A DNA stretch of 64,000 nucleotides from Liopterus haemorrhoidalis. Taxonomy: Eukaryota > Arthropoda > Insecta > Coleoptera > Dytiscidae. Under the pieces are notes generated by a model, which searched no databases, was not told the DNA's origin, and saw nothing but the letters and a program-made list of their open reading frames with translations. The stretch is from assembly GCA_963971575.1 (NCBI GenBank), contig OZ020625.1, forward strand, positions 27,007,753 through 27,071,752, written 5' to 3'. Numbering within the stretch: the first letter of the stretch is position 1; each line of letters starts with the position of its first letter. Of this stretch, positions 55,770 through 64,000 are shown piece after piece. The position numbers and the translations under genes are program-made.

Positions 55770-58700
55770 GACAAAATGACGGTATAAGGGTTTTTTGGTC
55801 ATACCTACAAAACCCAAAAAAGGCAAAGTTGGTTGATAACTTACAAATATAAGGAATTATTTTATTCATCAAAGTATGCACCCATATTGCCTATACACTT
55901 TTGCCATTTAAGCGGCAGGTTGTTCAGACCGGTGGTATAAAACCCTGGCGGACGAGAGTCAATGAATGCATACAATTTTTTGAATTCCTGAAAGGCCAGT
56001 TTTACAGCATTGTCGGAATTAAACTGTTTTCCTATTAAAAAGTTGTCCAAATTGCGGAAGAAGTGGTAGTCAGTGGGAGCTAGGTCTGGTGAGTATGGAG
56101 GATGATGAAGAAGTTCCAATTTCAATTCCTGTAGTTTTGCCAGTCTTTTGTGCAGTGTCTGGTCTAGCGTTATCATGCAATAAGATAGGAGTCGATCTGT
56201 TGACCAATCTAGGCTGTTTTTCTTTAAGTTTTTGCATCATTTTATACAGTTGGTTGCAGTATATTTCTGTTGTGATCGATGTGCCGTTTTTTTTGTTTGG
56301 TTTTTAAGTTACCTGTACGAAATTTGGCGAACCAATTTGATATTGTCTGCTGGGTAGTAACACTAGAGCCAAATACACTATTAATGTTTCGCGCGGTCTG
56401 CGATGCCGTAGTTCCACGTAAGAATTCATACTTCATTATAGTGCGAATTTCCGACCGTTCCATTTTCAACAAAATTAATTTAAAACATTTTTTTTGATGT
56501 TTTTTAGGGCATTCAATGACTTCTATAAACAGGCGAGATGTGTAACTTTCCAAAAAAAAAAACAGAACGGTAAAATATTAAGCCAATATCAAATAATACA
56601 CTGTTAAAGTTGGCAATATTATTAACTACAAATTTCATCCTTGACGACCCTGATATTATACAAGGTGTCTCAAAAGAAATTTTATATTTAGTGGATCGAT
56701 TAAAAAAAAAGTAAGCCGTATATAGAAAAAATGTTTATTAATTATTAAAATACACTTTTTGGGGATTTATTTCTTAAAAATAATATCGTCTAAATGTAGA
56801 CCCTCGCGTTCTCGGCACTCATTTAATCGAACAGTAAAATTACTTATGACGTCTCGGCAGGTGGACTCAGGGATGGCTGCCATTTCGTGACGGATATTTT
56901 CTTTCAAATGCGCCAGTGAAGTCGGTTTATTAGCGTAAACTTTAGATTTAAGATAACCCCATAGGAATTAAGATGAAAATGAGCTTCATCCGAAAACAAA
57001 ATGTTGGTAAACGTTGAAAATCGCTCAATCACCTGATTTACGAAATTAAGCCTCTGACTGGCATCTTGGGGCTTTAATTCTTGCACCAATTGAATTTTGT
57101 AGGGGTGCAGCTTTAGGTCTTTGTGCATAATGCGATGTAATGATGATCTATGCACATTTAAAGCACTTGCGCGCTTCCGAATTGAAAGGTTCGGGTCGTC
57201 ACGAACAGACTGATTAGCATTCTCCACGTTTTCTACCGTTCTTGATGACCTAAGTCGCCCGGATTTTGATTTATCCAGCGTTGTACCATTCTCTTCAAAC
57301 TTTTTAACCCAATGTCGAATGAGAGGAATGCTTGGCGAATCATTTAAGTGGCGAAAACCTCGAATACTGCAGAATTTTCTACGCGCTACTGTCGCCGAAT
57401 CACCGTTTTTGTAAAACTCTCGCACGCATAACGCGCGGTCTGCTCCCGAGAAACGCTCCATAGTGACTAAATTCCCAAGAGCCAGGCTACCGATTGACAT
57501 AACCCCCGCGCCCCTCGGATACGTTGCGTTCACGCAGTAAGCTAAATAAATATAAAATTTCTTTTGAGACACCTTGCACTATTCTAGCCTAGTACTACCA
57601 GCAATGGGAAACGTCCAAAATAATGATGTCCGTATTAACTGAAGTAAAAAGGTCGAAAGGAAGTAGTTACTTACCCTTAAAGGTACCTGTCCAACTTTGG
57701 GAGAGATTCCACAGCTAATTAGATATTCTTGGATATAGTCCAGGAGGGCATAGTTCAAATCTCGATAAAGTAAGACACTTATCTGCTGATCTAGAAAAGA
57801 AAATTTCTGTGAAGTACGAATTCTCAAGTGACTATAATGATTTCTTGGTTATGTCTACAAAATCCTAACTAATCGATATATTCTTACTTGTTTTATCTTC
57901 GTAAACGATAATATCTGAAGATTCGACATCCCAATCATCGACATCTCTTCCATATTCTATCCTATTGAAAAACGACTGGGAATAATTGGCTTGGAAAATT
58001 AAGGCTACCCAAGCTCGTCCACTTCGGACTTGCTGTTTGGCCTCTTCTTCCGTATCGTGGTAGGACTAAAAAAAATTTGATGCAAATTTATTACTTGAAG
58101 ACCCAGTCTTTCCACCTTGTAGGTAACTATCTGACAGATAAGATTATGCAATACTTTCTGTACTGAATAAATGTCATTCCGTCCTTCAATACAAATGTAT
58201 CTATCGGATAGTTATCTGACGGATAATGACACGTATTGAATTCCTTGAATTTTGAAGTGTGAATTTTCACACATTTCAGTGTTTCGCAGGTATTTAGTAA
58301 CTGAATGATGATTATTTGGGATGCCAAAACAAATTTTATGTCAAATTTTTTTTTTATGAATTTTAATTCGAATGCCTAATACCATTATTTAAGTTTCTAA
58401 ATATGTGCTGTATTTTTTTATATAGCAAGGTTCATTAAGATTTTGAAAATTGCGCCTATGGCTTCCATTGGTTGCTTAAATCATAAGCCCCGCCCTCTGA
58501 TTTCATATACATTCAAATATATAATAAAATGTATGTAATAGAATACTTCCCACTGGTTATTAAATTTACGCTTTTACAAATTAAATACAACATTTACCAA
58601 ATAATAACTAGAATTTTGACAAAATAATTTAAACAAAATAAAAACGCAAAAAAACAGAAAAATTAAAATTGACAGGAATCGAACTCTTTGCAAATTACAA

Positions 58701-59458
58701 AGAAACGACGAAACGCACTACGCTACGAGCGCTTACTTATTTACTGTGTTACATAGCGAATTAAATATTTAACATATTTTAGTTAAAAACACAAAAAATG
58801 CGTTATTTTCCGAAAACATAATCTGATGTACGAAAAATTCCTGTTGTACCATTCCGGTTCACACTAATGTATATTACTTAAAATTTTTTCAGATTTTTAG
58901 TTTAAACCATCTGGGCTGCAGGGTGTAGGACAATTTTTTTTTTTTGCACAATTTTGGCAAAAAACTCGTCAAAATAATTTATTTTGCAAAAATAAAATTT
59001 TGATCGTTAATCCACGTACTAAGGGCTTTCATTTGATACCCTACTCAGAATTTAAAAAAAAAATTTTTTTTTTTCGATGAGCGCATATTTGTTTATATTT
59101 TTATGGGGATATGTTTTTTAGATGTTTTAGTATTTTTCCTATGTGCGGGTTAAAGAGTTGTATAAGCATGCCAAATTCCAACTCTCTATGTTTAGCCGTT
59201 TAGCTACAATTTTTACCGAACAGACAGACAGACAGACAGACGACAAAATGACGGTATAAGGGTTTTTTGGTCATACCTACAAAACCCTAAAAATGGGAAA
59301 TTTTTATTAAGAATGACAAAAAATTAAAATAAAATGAAAAGGATATTTTATACAGACAATTAATTTAATCTAGAATTTGCAATGTGAGTATGATTTACAA
59401 AGCTTAAACAAAATGACCAAAAGTCTCAATTAATAGATAAATATTACTAGATTTTAAA

Positions 59459-59507
<49 letters not shown>

Positions 59508-59508
59508 T

Positions 59509-59568
<60 letters not shown>

Positions 59569-62500
59569 GAGAAAATGACGGTATAAGGGTGTTTTGGTCA
59601 TACCTACAAATCCCTAAAAAGAAAGATACAATTATATAGACTATAATTCAACACACCCTTATTCCCAAGACATAAAAACTCAAAACAACCAGTTGGCGAA
59701 CTTTAAGGTATTTTCAGGCTCGATCCGCTCTGTCATTCGTAATTCGACAACACGATAACATCGCGATTGAACATTTTCAATCTTTGTTATTTATCAAGTT
59801 GGCAGAAGATTTCGGTACTTACCAGAATCATAGATTTTTTCTGTAGTTGTTTTAAATATCGACAACTTAAATTAGTTATGTTACAGCCAGGTACAAATTC
59901 ACATCCATTTGTAGTTGAATTTAGTTCGTAATTTTTGACAGCTATGTGTAGTCCTTTCGGGTCGTGTCCAATTGAAAGAGCAAACAATACTATTTGCGTT
60001 ACAGGAAGTCCAATTATAAATAACATTACCCTAAAAAATTACAAATTTAATAATAATTTTTAAAAATAAATAAATAAAAAAAACTTACGGTACATTTCTC
60101 CACATCCAAAGGAAATTTTTCCATAAAAGGGCTTTCATATGATTAGACTGGATAACTCTTAGGCTCTCGCAACACTTAGCAGGGACCTAAAAAATAATAA
60201 TTTTGAGGGTAGAACTAATCAGAAAATTAATAAATTAATTAATGTATTTTCTCCACGACCACTATAGAATTTAACAATTCTAAAACCAATTTTGACTACA
60301 GAAAGTTAATATTCTAACACAAGAGTTGGAATGTTATTCTAAAGCACTTATCTTCTTATGCATTTTGCGTGTATTTCATTCCATTACTTGTTATGGAATA
60401 ACTATTCCATGCTTGTTGTCTTTTGTTTTTGTAGGGTTACATTAAGATATATGCAACGTTTACATTAAATAAATGCAACATAACTTCCTAACCTAAAATA
60501 GTGGCCGATGTACGGCAAATTAAATTAAAATTAAACAAATAATAAATAAAAAAAATAGTTTAATTAATTGATAAATTTGTTATGTAATATAAATTATGTG
60601 TTAAGATAAAATGTTTGTTAAAATAATTATTTGTTAATTTATTTTTCTTTTTGGTGGTCGTGGAGAAAGTAGGGTCTGTGACTCGGTTGGAATGAGAAAA
60701 TTCGTTGCTCTGAATGTCGCATCGAATTTTCTCATTCCAACCTTGTTACAGAATATACTATTCTATTGAGCCATGGGCTTTAAATAAATAAAATTATTAT
60801 TATTATTAGAAAAACTATAGTCTATTCATAGATAAAGAAGGAAATAGATGCGAAACTGCCGTTATATTTTTTTAAACCAAATTAGCGCTGTAGTTGTTGG
60901 GTTATGGAACTAAAATTGGTAGGGGAGGAAAGGTTTGGGATTTCGCGGGTATTTCAAATGCTTCAGTGGATATAGTTGCAAGCATAATTAAATGTTATTA
61001 TTAGATGAAACAATTGTTATGATTTATTTTGTCTATTTTTAATATTATTAACGACAACACTATTAAAAATAGACAAAATAAATCATAACAATTGTATCAT
61101 TTAATAATAACATTTAATTATGTTTACAATTAAGAACAAGCAGTTAGGAATTATACAGAAACAGAAAAATAATAACTAGCAGAAATAATTATTTATTAAG
61201 TAGACTAACATATAACATAATATTTACTAATACTTAATATTTATGGACACTTCCATGGACAAGCCATCCAATTTTGGTTTTCCAATGTTTCTCATCCACG
61301 TTTTATAAAATTCTGGAGCCACACGTGTCTTCGGGTTTGGAAAGCGATATATTATAGGTTCACTACTATCACACCCCAAAACAAAGCATTTAACACCCAT
61401 TTTCCGAATTAAACAATGAAATTACAAAATGACAGAAGACGATTTTGACACTAATTACAGATTTTGACGCTAATGACAGAAGCCGTAACAGGCAACATCC
61501 TGTCATGCGCGTAGCTATAGCGACTGGGGCGCTATTCGTGTTGGGTTATGGAACGTAGTATGGTTTTCGTTTTGCCATTAGAGTTTCACCCCCCTGAGTC
61601 TATTCAAGTGTTTCAAGTGAAAATTTTCAAAATGATAAACAATATATAATATCCCAACCAGACAGGAATTTTAGTAAAATTTGGAAGAACATGAAAAAGA
61701 ATGCAAGATTTTACCTCAATATACATATCTGTTAGCTTGGGAACATAAAAATTATTTTAGTAATTAATAAAATAATAATAAAAATTCAAACTTACTTCAT
61801 CATCCGGGGGTAGCTCCGGAGGAGCAGTGTCCGGAATATCATCACAAGAAATGGATACTCTTCTTCCCGCCCCCCTTCCAGACATGGATATATTATCACC
61901 AAATTCTCCAGAAATTTCACCAATTTCATCATCTATAACTGCTGCCTCCTAAAAAAATAAAACTATTAGAAAAAAGAAATCTGCAGTACCTATTTATACA
62001 TAGGACAGGTCGAAACGTCACGTTGACCACGTGGCTTTCATATCTCAGGCCGGCTGTCTAAAAACGGAGAAATGACCTTCTCCGCCCCTATACGCGTTAG
62101 GAACCAATTATTTTATTATTTATTATTAGAAAGAAGAAATGAAACTTAAACAAATCTTTTTTAGCAACATTTATAAATTGGTACTTACATTTATTGCTCC
62201 TGATGGCACATGGATGGTATCAGTGACCTCCATAAGGATAGAACTTCTTCTTCTTTTTCCCATGTTTTGTATGACAGATAATTTTAGAAATACATCTTCT
62301 AAACTGTCTGCTCCATATGATTGCATTAATTTTACAGGAGTTTCTTCAGCTAAGAAATATCCACCTCTCATCAAACCAATCTGGAAAAGCACAAAAAAAT
62401 GTTATCTGAATTCAACTTTTGCTAATTTTTTAACGTCAATATTTTGAGTTGCTTTATTTAACCCTTTGAGTCCCAATTGGGCATATACTTCTTAGACAAG

Positions 62501-64000
62501 AGTTGAAGTTGCCAAGTTGGCAATAAAAGCATTATAAATTTGTTCAGCTATTGTCTCAACGGTAGCCTATCATCATATTAGCTGTTGCCACCAAATATGG
62601 TCGAGGTTGATCTGTTAGACCAGGAGTTCTCAACGGGGTCGATATAGACCCCCGGGGAGTTAGTCGACTTGAAACTGGGTGTCGATAGTCCTTTTTTCGT
62701 ATTCAATAATTGTTATAGTATTAATTATAAATATTCCATTTATAGCCAAATATATATTTAACATTAAAGGATATGGAGCATTTTGGGACAATTTTGAAAT
62801 ACTAAATTAATATCCAAAATAGAAATATCCATATCCAGATATTAAAATATGTACTCCAGAAGATATAATCGCAACGACAAATGAGGCAGAGTAACATTTA
62901 TTGCTAAATTGCTTTTTTTCTAAATAGTCAAATAGTTTATTTTAGAGATATTTTGTTTCTTTTTTTATTGTTTTCAAAGCTTGCTACGTTGTAAAACTTA
63001 TGTTGATTATTATTTTGTAAATAAATGGTCGCCATTTTGAAATGGTTAACATAAAAATATGACTTTTTGGTGTCATTGTAAAGCCAATTTAATGTACTTT
63101 TAGGAAAAAAATATAAAATTATCGATTCCCTATGCTAGATCAAAAGTTGGCATCATTTCCGGTGAAACCGGAAGTGCCTCAGAATTCTTATAGTAAAGTT
63201 TAGATGGGCCTTTTTGTCTAGTTTAACTTTTGTTCTGAAGATTTTTGGTATCTTTACAAATAAAGGAGATTTTCGGGATGCCCCGTTTCTAACAAACACC
63301 CTGTATATAACAACTGTACTTTTAATATTACTATTATAAAAGAAAGTTCATAATTTGTTATATTTTGAAATTGTTATAAAACGGAAGGTAGAGAAGGATG
63401 AGAGCGTAGTTTTTATTGGTTTCATTCGTTTTAAATTTTTTCAATATGGAAAATTTATTTTCAAAAATTACGCGTATTTATTATCAAAAATTACTTTTTA
63501 ATTTATCCCTTATGTTAAGTCTTGTGCTTTATATTGATGATATGGGTCCTAATTAATATTATATCATCTTAGGCTACTAGTGCCATACTTACTAAATGTG
63601 CCTGTCTAGTTTCTTCGATATAATGAGTTGTTATAATCACCGTCCTATTGCCTCCTTTGCATATATGAACTAAATGGTCCCAAATACTGAAAAAAAAACA
63701 TTTTGTTTAGCAAAAGCTAACTTCAAATCTGAAAAAAGAGCACATGACAACTTAAGAAAAATGAAACTTCCAGTTAGTTCCGCTTAAACGTTTGAAATCG
63801 CCTATAGTGAGAATAACTTTTTTTACATTTCATGTAAATTTAATTTGTAAACGTCAGGATTTCAAATGTTTTCAAATTTTTGTAAAATTTTTGTTTTCTG
63901 AAATGTCAAAAATAACTTCTTTTTCTGAGCCTTTTGAATGGCCGTAGAAAAAACATTGTTTACACTACCATATAAAATCACTTACTTTTGTCTAAGTAAT
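48681..64000 (-). CDS. ABC half-transporter, ABCH / 'ABCG member 23' type, 3' part (5' end outside window)
   Basis: Eleven exons with agreeing phases give about 563 residues. They cover the end of the nucleotide-binding domain, with LLRQN and the H-loop in IITTHYIEE (the His switch), then MRGGYFLAEE. A linker follows with basic and serine-rich sequence (GRGAGRRVSIS). The membrane domain begins with WKNFLWMWRNVP and a first helix (MLFIIGLPVTQIVLFALSIG). A long extracellular region rich in Cys and NxS/T leads to the helix bundle from LTIIFFLAVALTSGAMLLERN through GIIWPIEGM to the C terminus LLLKFKKG. This domain order, NBD then ABC2-type membrane domain, with an LTSGAM motif fits insect ABCH proteins, often labelled ABCG23-like. 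Walker A, signature and Walker B lie beyond the window. The substrate is not determinable. Confidence 0.9.
49013..49840 (+). mobile_element. Family C element, copy C6, with nested 372-bp MITE
   Basis: Starts AATCAGCTGTGGCCACCACA / GACCGACCGCCATCACAAAG, is interrupted at 49104-49475, resumes TTAGTTATTGCTTTTATAGC…, and has a GACA array (about 49705-49744) and the CATCGAAATCTCGAAATGTC end. It runs straight into the next C copy. Confidence 0.7.
49104..49475. mobile_element. 372-bp MITE with CCCAGCAAACAT ends
   Basis: CCCAGCAAACATT and ATGTTTGCTGGG are exact inverses over 12 bp. TA lies on both sides, and uninterrupted family-C copies show GTTGTTAGTTATTG at this point, so the target and its TA duplication can be read directly. 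GC-rich compared with its surroundings (GGCCCCGGGGACACCGGGGT). Confidence 0.85.
49841..51125 (+). mobile_element. Family C element, copy C7, split by rosa copy D2
   Basis: A 5'-truncated family-C copy (AAATATCTCAAATAAAAGTT, GACA array 50039-50085). Its CCTCCCTTATATATGTTGGCGG end is split by D2, with the halves at 50184 and 51102. Confidence 0.75.
50187..51101 (+). mobile_element. Rosa-like transposon D2, internally deleted, 915 bp
   Basis: Same terminal repeats as D1, TA on both flanks. The transposase frame has an in-frame TGA after KSKSG, then loses about 395 bp between the PQDAS region and VREIFSGKL, removing the first two catalytic aspartates. The 3' piece reads on to HLDDIIFKK. Confidence 0.9.
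51290..51695. mobile_element. MITE family A, copy A7
   Basis: GTCTATTCCAAACGGTTAGG to CCGCCTAACCGTTTGTAACA-GACTG, body as in A1. Immediately upstream (51165-51288) is a shorter relative with its own inverted ATAGCTGGTTTCTTTAG / AAAAACCAGCTAT ends. ABCH last intron. Confidence 0.75.
51849..52114 (-). CDS. ABCH-type transporter exon: central membrane helices
   Basis: Encodes IIFFLAVALTSGAMLLERNE and following helices to TGLCGMCFG. Preceded by a 57-nt intron with acceptor TTTTTTTCCAG. Donor is G|GTAAGT. Confidence 0.94.
52172..52242 (-). CDS. ABCH-type transporter exon (71 nt)
   Basis: Encodes FNDPVYGDKVPNFTDFAAPG plus VILT, a well-conserved motif at the end of the extracellular domain. A transposon terminus lies only about 15 nt upstream of its acceptor. 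Confidence 0.92.
52261..53790 (+). mobile_element. TIR element carrying a SWIM-domain gene fragment, ~1.53 kb
   Basis: TAGTGCGTTCGAATGTGAGT, TTGCAGTACAG at left is mirrored at right (53753-53790) with four mismatches in about 35 bp. TA (or TATA) lies on both sides. The plus strand carries a SWIM zinc-finger fragment. A minus-strand open frame (53754-53500) begins MENGSGVAKCCKSVQCVNYN but is not recognised. Superfamily uncertain. It sits in the ABCH transporter's 5.4-kb intron, ending about 15 nt from the acceptor at 52243-52245. Confidence 0.75.
52415..53014 (+). pseudogene. SWIM zinc-finger protein fragment (two pieces)
   Basis: From ATG 52415 the frame runs to about 52797: MLNHRFAMDNKQLSLLNYSI, EGEELLNAGNLMLCGIL, and the SWIM motif NMSCTCKAGTTCKHISAILL (CxC…CxH). 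A possible donor CCAG|GTGGTT is near 52751 and an acceptor TTTTTGTTCCAG ends near 52862. Downstream sequence reads NNILSMEILTSTDLKCLWST and FKKPVLQQYEPKPLLETPCL to a stop at 53014. This order, SWIM then TD(L/V)KCLWS, is familiar from multicopy insect SWIM proteins (from memory). The downstream part is missing, so it is probably non-functional or a captured fragment. Confidence 0.55.
54046..55097 (+). mobile_element. Family B element, copy B5
   Basis: Starts ATGATGTGAAGTGTGAATTT, a minus-strand tRNA-like cassette at 54468-54547, GGGTGTAGGACAA, a short GACA array at 55025-55044, ends CCTACAAAACCCAAAAAA. Confidence 0.8.
54468..54547 (-). other. tRNA-like cassette in B5
   Basis: The minus strand reads GCTGGTGTAGTGGTTATGAC (strong box A) and AAAGGGATCGAACCCTGCAA (box B-like GATCGAACCC). 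The sequence between differs from all other cassettes. Confidence 0.6.
55530..55817 (+). mobile_element. Family B 3'-end fragment, copy B9, with mixed GACA/GGCA array
   Basis: GGTCAAAGAATTGTATAAGC, CTACAATTTTTACCGAACAG, then ~108 bp of GACA/GGCA/AACA repeats (55661-55768) and ACAAAATGACGGTATAAGGG to CCTACAAAACCC. The sequence after it (AAAGGCAAAGTTGGTTGATA) equals that after B5, so the two may share a duplicated flank. Confidence 0.75.
55862..56463 (-). pseudogene. Deleted mariner (DD34D) transposase
   Basis: From ATG 56463: MERSEIRTIMKYEFLRGTTA, SQTARNINSVFGSSV, SNWFAKFRTGN (helix-turn-helix). A large internal deletion removes the first catalytic region. In another frame HDNARPDTAQ (second D) and then HHPPYSPDLAPTDYHFFRNL (third D) follow, ending NMGAYFDE. 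Two frames are needed. Clear termini were not found. Confidence 0.75.
56661..57576 (-). mobile_element. Rosa-like transposon D3, internally deleted, 916 bp
   Basis: Same terminal repeats as D1 in opposite orientation. The left flank is TA; the right flank is now CA. The minus-strand frame from ATG 57461 is open through both positions where D1 is shifted, up to SDEAHFHLN. It then jumps, by a ~395-bp deletion, into the SYGVIL tail region out of frame. Confidence 0.9.
57675..57790 (-). CDS. ABCH-type transporter exon: extracellular domain, second part
   Basis: Encodes NQQISVLLYRDLNYALLDYI and GISPKVGQVPLR. Acceptor is TCTTTTCTAG, donor AGG|GTAAGT. The following 5.4-kb intron holds five mobile elements. 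Confidence 0.92.
57888..58065 (-). CDS. ABCH-type transporter exon: extracellular domain
   Basis: Encodes SYHDTEEEAKQQVRSGRAWV and ALIFQANYSQSF, the extracellular domain shared by ABCG23-like proteins. 178 nt, leaving phase 1 into a 97-nt intron. Confidence 0.92.
58252..59293 (+). mobile_element. Family B element, copy B6
   Basis: TTTGAAGTGTGAATTTTCAC at the start, a minus-strand tRNA-like cassette at 58671-58736, GGGTGTAGGACAA, a short GACA array (59219-59240), end CCTACAAAACCCTAAAAA. A decayed A2-type MITE end (59294-59457) and a second array follow. Confidence 0.8.
58671..58736 (-). other. tRNA-like cassette in B6
   Basis: The minus strand reads GCTCGTAGCGTAGTGCGTTT (box A-like) and CAAAGAGTTCGATTCCTGTC (box B GTTCGATTCC). 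Shortest of the cassettes. Confidence 0.55.
59458..59620 (+). repeat. (GACA)n array plus orphan family-B terminus
   Basis: About 110 bp of GACA with a few GATA/AACA variants (59459-59569), followed by GAGAAAATGACGGTATAAGG and CATACCTACAAATCCCTAAA. The array is fused to a MITE fragment on its left rather than to family-B body. Confidence 0.8.
59823..60030 (-). CDS. ABCH-type transporter exon: first helix and extracellular loop
   Basis: Encodes the helix MLFIIGLPVTQIVLFALSIG and an extracellular segment with four cysteines and N-glycosylation motifs (NST, NIT, NLS). Donor is CTG|GTAAGT. Confidence 0.93.
60089..60186 (-). CDS. ABCH-type transporter exon: start of membrane domain
   Basis: Encodes VPAKCCESLRVIQSNHMKAL and LWKNFLWMWRNVP, the family motif just before the first membrane helix. 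It leaves phase 2 into a 58-nt intron. Confidence 0.92.
60246..60742. repeat. TTTCTCCACGACCAC inverted pair and 20-bp hairpin
   Basis: TTTCTCCACGACCAC near 60248-60262 is mirrored by GTGGTCGTGGAGAAA near 60654-60668. Just beyond, GGTTGGAATGAGAAAATTCG (60685-60704) pairs exactly with 60723-60742 across an 18-nt loop. It could be a MITE with a terminal hairpin. In an ABCH intron. Confidence 0.5.
60987..61115. repeat. Palindromic hairpin, ~54-bp arms
   Basis: AAATGTTATTATTAGATGAA… ATTTATTTTGTCTATTTTTA is followed, after a ~20-nt loop, by its inverse with two or three mismatches. Non-coding, in an ABCH intron. Confidence 0.75.
61796..61948 (-). CDS. ABCH-type transporter exon: acidic linker
   Basis: 153 nt, phase 0 to 0. 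Encodes EAAVIDDEIGEISGEF, a Gly/Arg patch with a possible kinase site (RRVSIS), and PPELPPDDE. Likely the cytoplasmic linker between ATPase and membrane domains. Confidence 0.9.
62189..62380 (-). CDS. ABCH-type transporter exon: end of the ATPase domain
   Basis: Encodes IGLMRGGYFLAEETPVKLMQ and YGADSLEDVFLKLS, the usual end of ABCG/ABCH ATPase domains, then a basic linker (GKRRRSS). 192 nt, phase 0 to 0. Confidence 0.93.
62919..63303. mobile_element. Solo arm of fold-back family F2
   Basis: Matches the F2 right arm end to end (TTATTTTAGAGATATTTTGT … TTTCTAACAAACACCCTG) with few differences, and stops at the arm's inner edge. In an ABCH intron. Confidence 0.8.
63593..63686 (-). CDS. ABCH-type transporter exon: H-loop of the ATPase
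   Basis: Encodes IWDHLVHICKGGNRTVIITT followed by HYIEETRQAHL. The histidine after IITT is the switch residue of ABC ATPases. Donor is TTA|GTAAGTA. Confidence 0.92.
63986..64000 (-). CDS. ABCH-type transporter exon cut by the window edge
   Basis: Only 15 nt are visible. They read LLRQ plus a split Asn codon ahead of donor GTAAGTG, and fit in phase with the next exon (IWDHLVHI). The rest of the exon is outside. Confidence 0.75.

Noticed and set aside
62600..62690. GGGGTCGATATAGACCCCCG inverted motif as a transposon terminus
   Set aside because: A short GC-rich palindrome only; no partner end or target duplication was found.

Overview
The window is AT-rich nuclear DNA from an animal, almost certainly an insect. 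Genes are split by GT-AG introns, with donors mostly of the form GTAAG. The space between exons is filled with Tc1/mariner-type transposons, MITEs, fold-back elements, tRNA-headed SINEs and elements carrying (GTCY)n or (GACA)n arrays. The species cannot be named from the sequence. There is nothing prokaryotic, no CRISPR array and no credible rRNA gene.

Three host genes were reconstructed exon by exon, all on the minus strand. (1) 25914 to 5315: an RPAP1 orthologue (RNA polymerase II-associated protein 1) with 11 coding exons. Splice phases agree throughout, giving a complete 1146-residue frame. (2) 36780 to 28545: a clarin-family tetraspan protein with four exons and 228 residues. (3) 64000 to 48681: the 3' part of a half-size ABC transporter of the insect ABCH / 'ABCG member 23' type. 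Eleven exons are visible. The gene runs off the right edge, so most of its ATPase domain lies outside. A single conserved exon of an unidentified gene lies at 1317 to 1056 (minus).

The rest is mainly mobile DNA. Recognisable transposase pieces are: a DDE-endonuclease remnant (1-480), a DD34E Tc1 element (12341-13531), two deleted mariners (29269-30007; 55862-56463), three copies of a DD41D rosa-like element (39018-40327, 50187-51101, 56661-57576), an internally deleted PIF/Harbinger element with TTA target duplications (30880-31515), a THAP-domain relic (26231-26470), and an element carrying a SWIM zinc-finger coding fragment (52261-53790). Non-coding families are: A, a ~406-bp TA-flanked MITE with at least seven copies; B, a ~0.9-1.1 kb element with a GACA array and an internal tRNA-like cassette, with six long copies; C, a second GACA-array family; and fold-back elements F1-F4.

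The host coding frames are intact although nearly every large intron is mostly mobile DNA. RPAP1 intron 10 is about 97% one fold-back element inserted at about intron nucleotide +8. Several other elements stop within 15-30 nt of a 3' splice site. Untouched introns in the neighbouring genes are only 56-58 nt, which suggests that compact ancestral introns were inflated by insertions. The most unusual observation is that copies of family B carry tRNA-like (A box / B box) cassettes at the same internal position, but with very different sequences between the boxes.
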